Below, one piece after another: positions 35,136 through 43,789 of a stretch of 64,000 nt of DNA. Position 1 is the first letter of the stretch. Every line of letters starts with the position of its first letter. The notes below the pieces were generated by a model. That model saw nothing but the letters and a program-made list of their open reading frames with translations. It ran no database searches and was not told the DNA's origin. This stretch comes from Acidiflorens sp963841945 (GTDB lineage: Bacteria; Acidobacteriota; Terriglobia; Terriglobales; Acidobacteriaceae), in assembly GCA_963841945.1 (NCBI GenBank), contig CAWJFC010000015.1, positions 62,001-126,000 of the forward strand, written 5' to 3'. A program made the position numbers and the translations under genes.

Positions 35136-35592
35136 AATAAAATCGGGAACCAAACCCGGAATCCCGCCACAAAAAAGGTCCGTCTCCCACAAATCCCTTG
35201 ACTTAAGAACCGCACCCTCCAAGAATTGAAATTGATAGCAGTAAGCAAAGCAGTCGGACCGACAACGGCCTCGCTCCCGCTCCGCCCAGGCGGAACCAAG
35301 AAAGCTCTTTAAAAACAAAGCCGTTCGCACAGAAGGGGGTCTTTCTGCCAGGGGTAGGTTTTCTCCGTGTCTCCGTGCCTCTGTGGTAGAAACTCCCATG
35401 CCATCAATACTTTACCTATAAGTCTTTATTCCGCCATACTTTGCAAGGCAAGAAGCGCGGAAATTGCGAAAATCGCACCTAACCACAACTCGGCAAAGGA
35501 GTTGCCAGAACTAAGTCCAAGTCCATATATTTGAATACTTTGCCAGCCAACTTACTCTAAGTGAATGATTCCATTAGGTCGGCACAAGAGGA

Positions 35593-35620
35593 GGGGGGAG
35601 GGGGGAGGGGGAGGGGGGGG
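35593..35620 (+). other. Poly-G tract with single-A interruptions
   Basis: Four runs of five to eight G separated by single A residues lie 30 bp beyond the stop codon of the minus-strand ABC permease gene. The pattern can form a G-quadruplex on the plus strand. It is also a slippage-prone tract. Confidence 0.8.
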
Positions 35621-35650
35621 CAAGCCCGGGCGCAGCCGCTAGGCCTCGCC

Positions 35651-36793
35651 CTAAGCCCACCGAAACCATTTCAGCGCCAGGACGAACGAGATGCCGCCCC
35701 AAAGCACAAGGATCAGCAACCGCAGGGACTGCGAAGGCAATGACGCTCCCTCCAGTATCACCGCGCGCAGCGCATCATTCAGCGCAGTCAGCGGAAGCGC
35801 CTTGATGAACGGCTGCGCTATCGCCGGAAAGTGTTCATACGAAAAAAACACGCCGGAAAAAATCCACATCGGCATCATGACCAGGTTAATCAATCCGCTC
35901 GCGCTCTCAACTTTTTGCGCGCGGCAAGCGGTCAGCAAACCAAGGCCTCCAAATGCAACCGCAGCAATCGAACCAAGCAACGCCAGCGTCACATACGATC
36001 CTGCAACCGGCATGTGAAATACGAGCACGCCAAAAGTGAGCAGCAGCCCGACTTCAATCACCATCAGCACCAGACGGCTGCTCATCACGGCCAGCAAAAA
36101 ATCGCTGCGCCGCATCGGAGTCGCCACAAAACGCTTGAGCAATTTCCGCTGCCGCATATCGACTAGCGCAAATCCAACTCCCCACATTCCGGAATTCATC
36201 AGGCTCATGCCAATCAATCCCGGAATCAGAAAATCGATATAACGCGAACCAGGCGCGCTGGAAGCCGCATTCACGGTTTGAATCTTGTCTTCGCGTCCCG
36301 CGTTGTCTTCAAGCGTATCGACTGCCATCAAGCGCGCGTGGACGCTTTCCGGTCGCGAAGGATCGTAGTAGAACCAGAACTTTCCATCGGCTTTCTCTTC
36401 GACCACCACATCGAACTTGCCAAGACGAAAGCCCTTCATCGCGGCCTCGCGATCGAGAACAGCGGCGCGAAGCGAAGAGCGTCTGTCAGCGCCAGAACCA
36501 CCGAGTTGAGCAGCGATCTGCTCCGCATTCTGGCCCGCAATCACCGCGACCGAGTTCTGATCCGCGGGCTTGTTGCGAAAGGCAATGCCAAGTCCAAGCG
36601 AGAGCAGCAATGGAAATCCAAATACCCAGAAGATCAGCTCCGGTTCGCGCTTCAGCTCCAGCAGTCGCACCCAGAGCAAATAGCGATAAGCGGTCCAACG
36701 TCCCGATCGACGCGGCTTTTGTGGCCCGCGCGACGGCGAGGATTCGGGCGAAGGTTGCGCGGGAGGATTCGGCGCAGTGATCTCTGTAGCCAT
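35651..36793 (-). CDS. ABC-2 type transporter permease
   Basis: A 380-residue ABC-2 membrane subunit. A Pro-rich cytoplasmic N-terminus (about 35 residues) leads to the first helix (ELIFWVFGFPLLLSLGLGIAF). A large external domain of about 75-185 follows, then five closely packed helices including YIDFLIPGLIGMSLMNSG (the ABC-2 signature), MRRSDFLLAVMSSRL and MMPMWIFSGVFFSYEHFP. It forms an exporter with the adjacent ATPase. The ATG directly abuts the TAA of the ATPase gene. The substrate (drug, lipid or polysaccharide) is unknown. Confidence 0.9.
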   Translation of the reverse strand: MATEITAPNPPAQPSPESSPSRGPQKPRRSGRWTAYRYLLWVRLLELKREPELIFWVFGFPLLLSLGLGIAFRNKPADQNSVAVIAGQNAEQIAAQLGGSGADRRSSLRAAVLDREAAMKGFRLGKFDVVVEEKADGKFWFYYDPSRPESVHARLMAVDTLEDNAGREDKIQTVNAASSAPGSRYIDFLIPGLIGMSLMNSGMWGVGFALVDMRQRKLLKRFVATPMRRSDFLLAVMSSRLVLMVIEVGLLLTFGVLVFHMPVAGSYVTLALLGSIAAVAFGGLGLLTACRAQKVESASGLINLVMMPMWIFSGVFFSYEHFPAIAQPFIKALPLTALNDALRAVILEGASLPSQSLRLLILVLWGGISFVLALKWFRWA

Positions 36794-37759
36794 TTATTCC
36801 TCCCTCAAGTGTCGTCCAGTAAGCCGAACGAATACGTCTTCGAGGCTCGCTCGACGCGTGCTCAGATGTTGCAGTTGCCCGCCTTGACCGTTCACCGCAT
36901 CAAGCAGCGCGGGAATCGTCAGATGCGGCTCGCGCACATTCAGGCAGATCGTGCTGTCTTCATGGCGAACCGCTTCCACTCCTGGAAGCGCGCGCCAAAC
37001 GTCGAGCGTTCCGTCGATCAGTTCGGCATGTGCGGAAGGCGTGTGATCGCCATTCGCGCCGCTCGCCTGGAATTCAACCACATGATGTCCACCAAGACGA
37101 TCGATCAGCTCATCAGGCGTTCCTTCCGCGATAATCACGCCTTGATCGACGATGGCCAGCCGATCGCAAAGTCGTTCAGCTTCGTCCATGTAATGCGTCG
37201 TCAGCAGAACCGTTCCACCCTTCTTCTGGAAGGCGCGAATGATCTCCCACAGTTGCCGACGGCTCTGCGGATCGAGTCCAGTCGTCGGCTCGTCGAGAAA
37301 GAGGATGCGCGGATTGCCGACCAGCGCAGTCGCCACAGCCAACCGCTGTTTCTGACCACCCGAAAGCTTGCCGACCCAACTCTCCGACTTCTCGGTGAGT
37401 TGCAGGTCTTCCAGCACTTCCGCTGCGGCGCGCGGATTGTCATAGAAGCTGGCGAAGAGTTCGACCGTCTCACGCACCGTCAGCTTTTCGGTCAGCCGTG
37501 TCTCTTGCAGCGAAATGCCCAGCCACTCGCGCAGTTGCCGCGGATCATCGCTCCAGCTCTGCCCGAAGATGCGCACCTCACCCGAACTCGGAGCAAGCAA
37601 ACCTTCCAGGATTTCGATGGTCGTGGTCTTCCCTGCACCGTTCGGACCAAGCAACCCAAAGCATTCGCCCGCCTCAATGCGCAGACTGATCCCGCGAACG
37701 GCTTCCACTTTGCCGTCATAGGTCTTGCGCAGGTTGGTGCACTCGATTGGAGTTGCCAC
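36794..37759 (-). CDS. ABC transporter ATP-binding protein
   Basis: A 321-residue ATPase of the ABC-2/DrrA-like class. Walker A is LLGPNGAGKTTT at about residues 36-47. The Q-loop is ISLQETRL, the signature VGKLSGGQKQRLAVA, Walker B RILFLDEPTTGLDPQSR, and the H-loop LLTTHYMDEAE. A C-terminal extension after residue 230 resembles the DrrA regulatory tail, ending with the ASLEDVFVRLTGRHLRE motif. It is the first gene of a two-gene exporter operon with the permease downstream. Confidence 0.93.
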   Translation of the reverse strand: MATPIECTNLRKTYDGKVEAVRGISLRIEAGECFGLLGPNGAGKTTTIEILEGLLAPSSGEVRIFGQSWSDDPRQLREWLGISLQETRLTEKLTVRETVELFASFYDNPRAAAEVLEDLQLTEKSESWVGKLSGGQKQRLAVATALVGNPRILFLDEPTTGLDPQSRRQLWEIIRAFQKKGGTVLLTTHYMDEAERLCDRLAIVDQGVIIAEGTPDELIDRLGGHHVVEFQASGANGDHTPSAHAELIDGTLDVWRALPGVEAVRHEDSTICLNVREPHLTIPALLDAVNGQGGQLQHLSTRRASLEDVFVRLTGRHLREE

Positions 37760-37778
37760 CAGGGAATTCTAGCGTAGG

Positions 37779-40616
37779 TCAGCTTCGCGCTACGGAGCGG
37801 AATGTGAATGTTCTATGACAGGCTTTGCAGTGCCACCTTTCGCGTCTTGCCATAGGATCGCGTTGAGCAGTGTCCGCATCGGCCGCATCGGGCCTCGAGA
37901 AGTCCATGCGCGAGGACTCCTTCGCTCCCGGAGCTTTCTTGGGATTCACACGGTAGATCAGCCCGTTGCGCAGATTGCGGTCATCCGCTTGATACGGCAG
38001 TTGCGAGCCTGCGCCCGCAAGCAGCGGAACCATCAGTGGCGCGTGCGCGTCGAACAGGTTCATCGGTGGAAGTCCCAGCAGAGATTCCATCGTGTGCATC
38101 ATGTTCACCGTCGTGTAGAAGTGATGATCGATCACCGGCTTCGCCGCCTGCGGCCCGTACTTGCTGATCTCCAGCGCAATCGACCGGTGCGCATCGACAT
38201 GGTCAGCGCCATTCTGCGCATCGTCCTCGATGACGAAGATCGCCGTGTCATCCCAGTAAGAACTGTGCGACACCGCATCCACCACGCGTCCGACTGCCAG
38301 GTCATTGTCGGCAACCGAAGCCTGCGGCGTTGGCTTTCCAGGCCGCGTTCCGCCCGTGTGATCATCGGGCAAGTAGAGCAAGATGAACTGCGGCAACTCT
38401 CTGCCTGTTCCTCGCGCCTTCACGAACTCGTCGAACTCCCGCAGGAACTCGTCGGCGCGAAGCTGGTCCGGATAATCGATCTCGAAGTCCGGATAGAGCG
38501 GGTCGAAGTGATCGCGCTGCGCCGCTTTGGTTGCCCGAACGCTCTTCAGCCGAGGCACAGCCCAAGGCCATGGACTCGGCTCACCGCGCGGATTACCGAC
38601 GTTCTGCGGCAAAGGCTCGCCATGCTTAATCTCCTCCGATTCGCACGTCCCCGCAACCGCCGACGGAGTTCCCTCCATCGGCGAACTCACGCGTTCGCTC
38701 TTGCACCACGTCAGCGCCATCATCTCGCCGTAGATGCGATAGCTGACCTTGTTCTTCGTCAGGTTGTCCCACAGATAACCAGTCGCGGGATCGTCGACGT
38801 CAGGAATGCCTTGCTCCAGCGGATACTCTTCCGCGATCTGGCCGCTGAAGTCGTAGCAGCGTTCCTTGCCGCGATAGGCGATCGGCCAGATCTTCTCGTT
38901 GTAGTCGGAGGTGATGGAAGCGTCCGACCAGATGTGGCCATCGCCGGAGACCTCGCCACTGTCATAGAAGTTATCGAGCACGCCGAACTGCAAGGCGAGT
39001 TTGTGCGCGTTGGGCGTGACATCTTCACCATACATGGTGAGCGAAGGATCGCCATCGCCAACCGACCGATTGTCGTAAGCAAGGTCGCCGAGGATCTGGT
39101 CGTAGGTGCGATTCTCCCTGAGGATGTAGATAACATGCTTGATCGGATTCTTGCCGGCTGAGAAGGCGAATTTGCCGGCATCGGCATTCAGGAGATTGTC
39201 TTCTTCCACCTGCTTCGTGTAGGCGGGAAGATTGCGCTCGATCTCCTCGACGGCAAGCCGCTGGATTGATCCACCGATCAACGTCGGAATATAAGGATGC
39301 GCATTGGGATGTAACTCCGTCTTGAGCGTTGAGGCCATGTTATTCGGCGTGCTGCCGGTACCTTTGGCGGTGGCAATCAGCAGATTGTCGCCAACGATGG
39401 CTAGAGCGCTCGGATACCATTCGGTGGGAATGAAGCCAAGGAACGAATCTGACTTGGGGGATTCGGTTGGCTTGGGTCTGGGTTCGTCGCTGAGATCGAA
39501 TACGGCCACCGCGTCGAGCCCGGCAAGAGCGGCATAGAGTCTCTTGCCATCTGGTGACAACGCCATCGATTCGGGAGTATCGCCAGTGCGCGTCCATGTG
39601 TCGCGCAACCCGTAAATGCGTGAGATGGGAGCGCCATCGTTGCCGGTCAGATCGACGGATACGACGACGTCGGCGTTACTCAAAGCCACATAAAGCAGGT
39701 CCTCGTTGCGGCTGAGGAGCGTGATTGTGGGATGGGAACTCGGGCGATCGGGATCACCAGGTTTGTAGAGCTTGATCCAGCGATTGATCTTGCTCGCTTC
39801 GAGATCCAGTTCCGCGATCGCCGAACCGTTCCATGTGCTGACCCAAGCCTTGGTTCCCGCGCGATTGGCAATGACAGTGTAGGGAAAGGCGCTCGGCACG
39901 TACTTACTGTCACTCAGATCGAACGATTTCAGGGTCTGTCCCGAGGCGACATCGAGGAGGATAACGTTGTCAGAGAGATTGTCAGCGATCAGTAACCGAT
40001 CACCGTTCGCGCTCCGCAACACCGCGAACCCCGCGGGATAAGGAGGGGCGGTCCCAGCGGGCGTCTTGCGGATTCCGTACGCAACCACTTTGCCTTCTGC
40101 CACTGGCTGCGGCGGAATCTTGATGAATCGTTCGGGCGCGACTTGACCATCCGCGAACTTGTACACCGCAATCCCATTGCCTGTACTTGTTGGCTCCTTG
40201 CCTTCAGGATCGGTGATCGATCCCATGGACGCGTAGAGGTGCTTGCCGTCGGTCGAGAATCCAATGCCAATGAAGTAACTCTGACGCGATGAAGTCGTAT
40301 CGGCGACGAGGCGGTCGTCAGGAAAGTCGCGCAGTTGATTGGTATTGAGGTCGAGGATGCCGATTGACTGGCGCGCACCGCTCTCGATTGTGCCATAGCC
40401 CTGGTTCAACAGGGCAGCATAGCGCCCGTCCGGGCTGATTGCGATGGTCGCGGGGAAGCTGTTGGTGCGCGCGATGAAGCCGGGAACGGGCAGAGTGAGA
40501 TTCTTGCTGGTCGGGAGGTGAATGACGCGCGAGCGCTGGTTCGCGGCGCGGGCGGTGACGAATACCATGATCGCGGACGAAATCGCGATGGCGAGTACGG
40601 CGGTGAGTTTCTTCAC
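37779..40616 (-). CDS. YncE-like beta-propeller/phosphoesterase fusion protein
   Basis: A 945-residue exported protein. After a signal peptide (about 1-25), residues 50-470 form a seven-bladed beta-propeller of the YncE/YVTN type (ISPDGRYAAL, LSPDGKRLYAALAGLDAVAVFDL). Residues from about 500 form a phosphoesterase/alkaline-phosphatase-like domain with KHVIYILRENRTYDQILGD, SGDGHIWSD, LPDDHTGGTRPG and VIEDDAQNGADHVDAHRS. This is the known bifunctional YncE/alkaline phosphatase architecture, and the second domain resembles AcpA-type phosphatases. The end of the protein carries an unusual WHCKACHRTF CxxC tail. It is probably a periplasmic phosphatase or phospholipase C-like enzyme; the substrate is unknown. 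Confidence 0.88.
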   Translation of the reverse strand: MKKLTAVLAIAISSAIMVFVTARAANQRSRVIHLPTSKNLTLPVPGFIARTNSFPATIAISPDGRYAALLNQGYGTIESGARQSIGILDLNTNQLRDFPDDRLVADTTSSRQSYFIGIGFSTDGKHLYASMGSITDPEGKEPTSTGNGIAVYKFADGQVAPERFIKIPPQPVAEGKVVAYGIRKTPAGTAPPYPAGFAVLRSANGDRLLIADNLSDNVILLDVASGQTLKSFDLSDSKYVPSAFPYTVIANRAGTKAWVSTWNGSAIAELDLEASKINRWIKLYKPGDPDRPSSHPTITLLSRNEDLLYVALSNADVVVSVDLTGNDGAPISRIYGLRDTWTRTGDTPESMALSPDGKRLYAALAGLDAVAVFDLSDEPRPKPTESPKSDSFLGFIPTEWYPSALAIVGDNLLIATAKGTGSTPNNMASTLKTELHPNAHPYIPTLIGGSIQRLAVEEIERNLPAYTKQVEEDNLLNADAGKFAFSAGKNPIKHVIYILRENRTYDQILGDLAYDNRSVGDGDPSLTMYGEDVTPNAHKLALQFGVLDNFYDSGEVSGDGHIWSDASITSDYNEKIWPIAYRGKERCYDFSGQIAEEYPLEQGIPDVDDPATGYLWDNLTKNKVSYRIYGEMMALTWCKSERVSSPMEGTPSAVAGTCESEEIKHGEPLPQNVGNPRGEPSPWPWAVPRLKSVRATKAAQRDHFDPLYPDFEIDYPDQLRADEFLREFDEFVKARGTGRELPQFILLYLPDDHTGGTRPGKPTPQASVADNDLAVGRVVDAVSHSSYWDDTAIFVIEDDAQNGADHVDAHRSIALEISKYGPQAAKPVIDHHFYTTVNMMHTMESLLGLPPMNLFDAHAPLMVPLLAGAGSQLPYQADDRNLRNGLIYRVNPKKAPGAKESSRMDFSRPDAADADTAQRDPMARRERWHCKACHRTFTFRSVARS

Positions 40617-40773
40617 GAGCGGAGGCCTCGAATGGTTTGTACCATTCGTGGCGATCTCCGGGCAAACTCACCGCCATTCCGCGTTTCGACCCAAGAATAA
40701 CCAGCACTTCAGAACTGGCATGCGGGGACGCAAACAAGTCCGCGAACTCAACAGCGCGAGTTCAACAGCGAGT

Positions 40774-41148
40774 TCAATAAAAGGAGAGCTCCGGCATGGG
40801 ATAGTGCTTGCGATTCCTGGTCCACAACGCAGCCCCATTCAAGTGAGCCGCCGCCCCAATGAGCGCATCGCCCAGTTCCACGCCGTGACTCTTTCCATAA
40901 CGACGAACGTACTCGCCAGCCTGACGGCCCGTTTCGTAGTCGATTGGAACGCAGAGAAGAGCGCGAAAGAAATTCGTCAGCGCCTCGTGTTCGCGCGGTC
41001 GCACGCCTGCCCACAATTCAGCCGACGTGATTGGCGAGTACAGGATTGGGCAGTCGGACTTTTCCAGTTCCCGCCATCTCGAGAGGACGGTGATATTTCG
41101 CTCGCGGCAGACCTCGATGACGATGTCGGAATCCACGAGGACGGTCAC
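40774..41148 (-). CDS. PIN-domain toxin (VapC-like)
   Basis: A 124-residue PIN ribonuclease. The acidic active site is visible: D7/D9 region in VLVDSDIVIEV, E44 in SPITSAELWAGV, and D94 in VELGDALIGAAAHLNGAALWTRNRKHYPMP. VapC toxins cleave tRNA or rRNA when freed from the antitoxin. The gene overlaps the upstream antitoxin gene by 4 bp (41145-41148), the usual VapBC arrangement. Confidence 0.9.
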   Translation of the reverse strand: MTVLVDSDIVIEVCRERNITVLSRWRELEKSDCPILYSPITSAELWAGVRPREHEALTNFFRALLCVPIDYETGRQAGEYVRRYGKSHGVELGDALIGAAAHLNGAALWTRNRKHYPMPELSFY

Positions 41149-41405
41149 CGCTTCCTGAGCCCTTCACGTCGAGTATCGCGCCGCATACCGCGCACGTATT
41201 CTTCGGTCGAGTCGGGCAGGTCGGTGCGATCTTTCCAGATTCCGACAAGGCCTTCCATCGCTTTGCGGCGCTCCTCCAGATTGCCAAGGTAGCGATCACG
41301 TACGGCCTGGCGCACTAAATCGGAGATTGTCGTTCGCTGCTTCCTCGCACGCGTATGGAGGGCGTTCCAGAGATCGTCGTCCAGATAGAGTTGGGTGCGT
41401 CGCAC
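41145..41405 (-). CDS. Ribbon-helix-helix antitoxin partner of PIN toxin
   Basis: An 86-residue protein with an N-terminal ribbon-helix-helix (MRRTQLYLDDDLWNALHTRARKQRTTISDLVRQAVRDRY) and a charged C-terminal toxin-binding tail. It starts with GTG at 41405. A perfect 17-bp palindrome lies directly in front of the start codon, as expected for autorepression by the antitoxin or the toxin-antitoxin complex. Confidence 0.88.
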   Translation of the reverse strand: MRRTQLYLDDDLWNALHTRARKQRTTISDLVRQAVRDRYLGNLEERRKAMEGLVGIWKDRTDLPDSTEEYVRGMRRDTRREGLRKR

Positions 41406-41422
41406 GATGTATAGTATACATC
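41406..41422. promoter_or_regulatory. Palindromic operator of the 41-kb TA operon
   Basis: GATGTATA-G-TATACATC is a perfect inverted repeat with a one-base centre, abutting the antitoxin start codon. An AT-rich stretch beyond it (TTATATAATT at about 41428) could supply the -10 region. Confidence 0.7.
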
Positions 41423-41445
41423 ACGCTTATATAATTTTGAGACGG

Positions 41446-43506
41446 TTACTTTGACACACTTAAAACCGCTTCAGTTGCGGGCTCTCCACTAAGCGGCTTC
41501 TTGATTCCTATCAACTCCACTGCCTTGGCGGCGATGTGTTCGGCTGAGACTTCGAACTCCTTGATCAACTCCCAGGGCGCGCCCGAGTCGCCGAAACGGT
41601 CCTTCACACCGATTGCGCCGGTGATCACGGGTAGACCATAGAGCTCGGCGGATTGCGTGATGACGCTGGCTACCGGCCACGCCAGCGCGCCGATCTGATG
41701 CTCTTCGGCGGTCAGCACGACACCCGTCTCGCGGGCTGCGCGAACGATCGCATCTTTATCGAGCGGCTTCAGCGTGTGCAGGTTGAGCACGCGAGTTTCG
41801 TAGCCAAAGTCCTGCTTCAGGATCCGCGCTGCGCGCATCGCTTCGGGAACCATCGGGCCACAGGCGGCAATCGTTAGATCCTCCGCTTCGTCGCGATATT
41901 CGGATTCGAGTTTGATTTCGAACGCCTCGATGAAGTTGGCGGCTTCCTTCCGCAGGCGAATTACGTTGGCCTTTCCGAAGACGAACGGCGTTTTTTCGTC
42001 GCTAACGATTGGCGTCGCTTCGCGCGCGAAGCGAATGTACTTTGGACCGACGTGCTTGAGCAGCAGATAATCGGTAGCCTTGCGCGTCTCGACCATGTCG
42101 CAGGGGACGACCACGTTCATGTTGGGCAATCCGCACATGGCGAAGCAGTCTTCGAGCGCTTGGTGTGTGGCGCCATCGGGTCCGACGCTGACGCCGCCGT
42201 GCGCGCCCGCGATCAGAACATTAAAGTTGCCGTAGCAGATCGAAGTGCGAATCTGATCGAGATTGCGGGCCGCCGCAAACGTCGCATACGTGCCGAAGAC
42301 CGGTAGCTTCCCTTCTTTCGCCAGTCCGGCTGCGGCCGACGTAGCGGACTGCTCGGCGATGCCCATGCTGATCCAGCGATCCTTGCGCTCAGGATTCTTG
42401 GCATAGAACTCGCTGATGGTGATTGAGCCGGAGATATCGAGGCCGAAGCAGACTACCCGCGGGTCGTCGCCGTTGGCGGCGAGTGATTGTCCGAAGCCCA
42501 GGCGTGTCGGCTTCATCTGGACCTTCATATTCTCTGTGCTATTCCACCAGTAGTTGCGATGAAACTTCGGCATCTTGGCATCGAGCTTTTGTTCTACTTC
42601 TGCCTGATATTGCTTCGCATGGGCAAAGAGCTGGTCAACAGGAATCTGCCCTTCGAGACGCAGTTCCTTCAGGCCTTTGTTCATCTCTTCGAGATTGGGC
42701 GTCTTGCCATGCCATCCGGCGATGTCTTCCATGAAGCTCACCCCTTTGCCCTTCACGGTGTCGGCGATGATGACGGTCGGACGGCCGCAGCCAACTTTGG
42801 CCTTCTCCAGCGCTTCGACTACCTGGCGCATGTCGTGGCCATTAATGGTGATAACATCCCAGCCGAAACTCGCGTACTTTTCTTCGAGCGGCTCGACGTT
42901 CATTACATCTTTGACCCAGCCGTCGATCTGGAGACGGTTGCGGTCCACGATGCCGACGAGATTGTCGAGATTGAAGTGGCCGGCCTCCATGGCAGCTTCC
43001 CAGATCTGCCCCTCCTGCTGTTCGCCGTCTCCCATGATGCAGAAGACTCGGTGATTTTTCTTGTCAAGCCGGGCGGCAAGCGCGAGGCCGACGGCAATAC
43101 TGAGCCCTTGGCCGAGCGAACCGGTGGAGACTTCGACACCCGGCAGCTTAAGCCAGTGCGGATGGCCCTGAAATGGCGAGTAGAGCTTACGGAGCAACGC
43201 GACATCTTCCTTCGGGCAGAAACCAGCGAAGGCTAGGCCAAGATAGAGGCTGGGCGCTTTGTGACCTGTGGACCAGATAATGCGATCCCGCTCGGGCCAT
43301 TTCGGATTCTTGGGATCGTGGTTGGCCACGCGCAGGTAAAGCGCCGCAGCGATGTCCATGATGGAAAGCGTGCCACCGGCATGACCGGAACCAGCCGCGC
43401 ACAGAGCTACGAGATCATAGCCGCGCATCAGGTTGGCCTGCTCTTTTAGTTCATCGATGCTGTAGTTGCGCAGAACTTCGCCGGTGGTCGAATTCTGAAT
43501 AGACAT
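41446..43506 (-). CDS. tkt: Transketolase
   Basis: A 686-residue thiamine-diphosphate enzyme with all three domains in one chain. The N-terminal domain has CAAGSGHAGGTLS, HKAPSLYLGLA, and the ThDP/metal motif MGDGEQQEGQIWEAAMEAGHFNLDNLVGIVDRN. The pyrimidine-binding domain has ISMGIAEQSATSAAAGLAKEGKLPVFGTYATF. The C-terminal domain contains TAEEHQIGALAWPVA. It transfers ketol units in the pentose phosphate pathway. A GGAGCAACTCT lies before the ATG at 43506, so the frame's extension to 43581 is not used. It resembles the archaeal/DXS-like type with insertions rather than E. coli TktA. Confidence 0.92.
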   Translation of the reverse strand: MSIQNSTTGEVLRNYSIDELKEQANLMRGYDLVALCAAGSGHAGGTLSIMDIAAALYLRVANHDPKNPKWPERDRIIWSTGHKAPSLYLGLAFAGFCPKEDVALLRKLYSPFQGHPHWLKLPGVEVSTGSLGQGLSIAVGLALAARLDKKNHRVFCIMGDGEQQEGQIWEAAMEAGHFNLDNLVGIVDRNRLQIDGWVKDVMNVEPLEEKYASFGWDVITINGHDMRQVVEALEKAKVGCGRPTVIIADTVKGKGVSFMEDIAGWHGKTPNLEEMNKGLKELRLEGQIPVDQLFAHAKQYQAEVEQKLDAKMPKFHRNYWWNSTENMKVQMKPTRLGFGQSLAANGDDPRVVCFGLDISGSITISEFYAKNPERKDRWISMGIAEQSATSAAAGLAKEGKLPVFGTYATFAAARNLDQIRTSICYGNFNVLIAGAHGGVSVGPDGATHQALEDCFAMCGLPNMNVVVPCDMVETRKATDYLLLKHVGPKYIRFAREATPIVSDEKTPFVFGKANVIRLRKEAANFIEAFEIKLESEYRDEAEDLTIAACGPMVPEAMRAARILKQDFGYETRVLNLHTLKPLDKDAIVRAARETGVVLTAEEHQIGALAWPVASVITQSAELYGLPVITGAIGVKDRFGDSGAPWELIKEFEVSAEHIAAKAVELIGIKKPLSGEPATEAVLSVSK

Positions 43507-43662
43507 AGAGTTGCTCCTTGGAAGGCGCCGGTTATGAGCCACGACTGTGGGCAAGGCGAAAAGCGGCGCATAGGCTTGCAAGTTGAGGCTAGCTGGCCAT
43601 GTCGCAAGGGTCAGTGAGGAGGCTCACATCTGGGGGTGATGAATGTCAGAACGTACGCTCCG

Positions 43663-43748
43663 TTGTCATCCTGAGCGCAGCGAAGGATCTATGCACTTTG
43701 CGCGCGCTGCCGGGATGCAGAGATGCTTCGCTTCGCTCAGGATGACAA
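43663..43748. repeat. Imperfect inverted repeat of the GTCATCCTGAGCG type
   Basis: Arms beginning TTGTCATCCTGAGCG and ending CGCTCAGGATGACAA pair over about 28 nt with few mismatches around a 30-nt centre. Such 80-100 bp dispersed elements are frequent in environmental bacterial genomes. A half-copy (GGGCTCAGGATGACA) occurs at about 60341-60355. Confidence 0.8.
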
Positions 43749-43789
43749 TGCCAGGTGATAACCCCTTAAACCCGAAACGCTATTGAGGG

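Larger units (their letters stand above)
34647..35650. other. Gene-poor, lower-GC region with repeat copy and hydrophobic ORF scraps
   Basis: This kilobase has no intact gene that I can defend. It contains copy 1 of the 330-bp element (34808-35135), a CACAGAGGCACGGAGACACGG-type word on the minus strand near 35365-35390, and a G-run tract (35593-35620). On the minus strand a short hydrophobic scrap ends ...LWLGAIFAISALLALQSMAE at 35426. It looks like the C-terminus of another small membrane protein but lacks a start. Confidence 0.5.

Noticed and set aside
36278..37777. 499-residue plus-strand frame over the ABC exporter genes
   Set aside because: It lies antisense to two genes with clear ABC motifs and shows no domain of its own.
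37815..39161. 448-residue plus-strand frame opposite the phosphoesterase
   Set aside because: Arg/His/Val-rich shadow without a Shine-Dalgarno or recognisable motifs.
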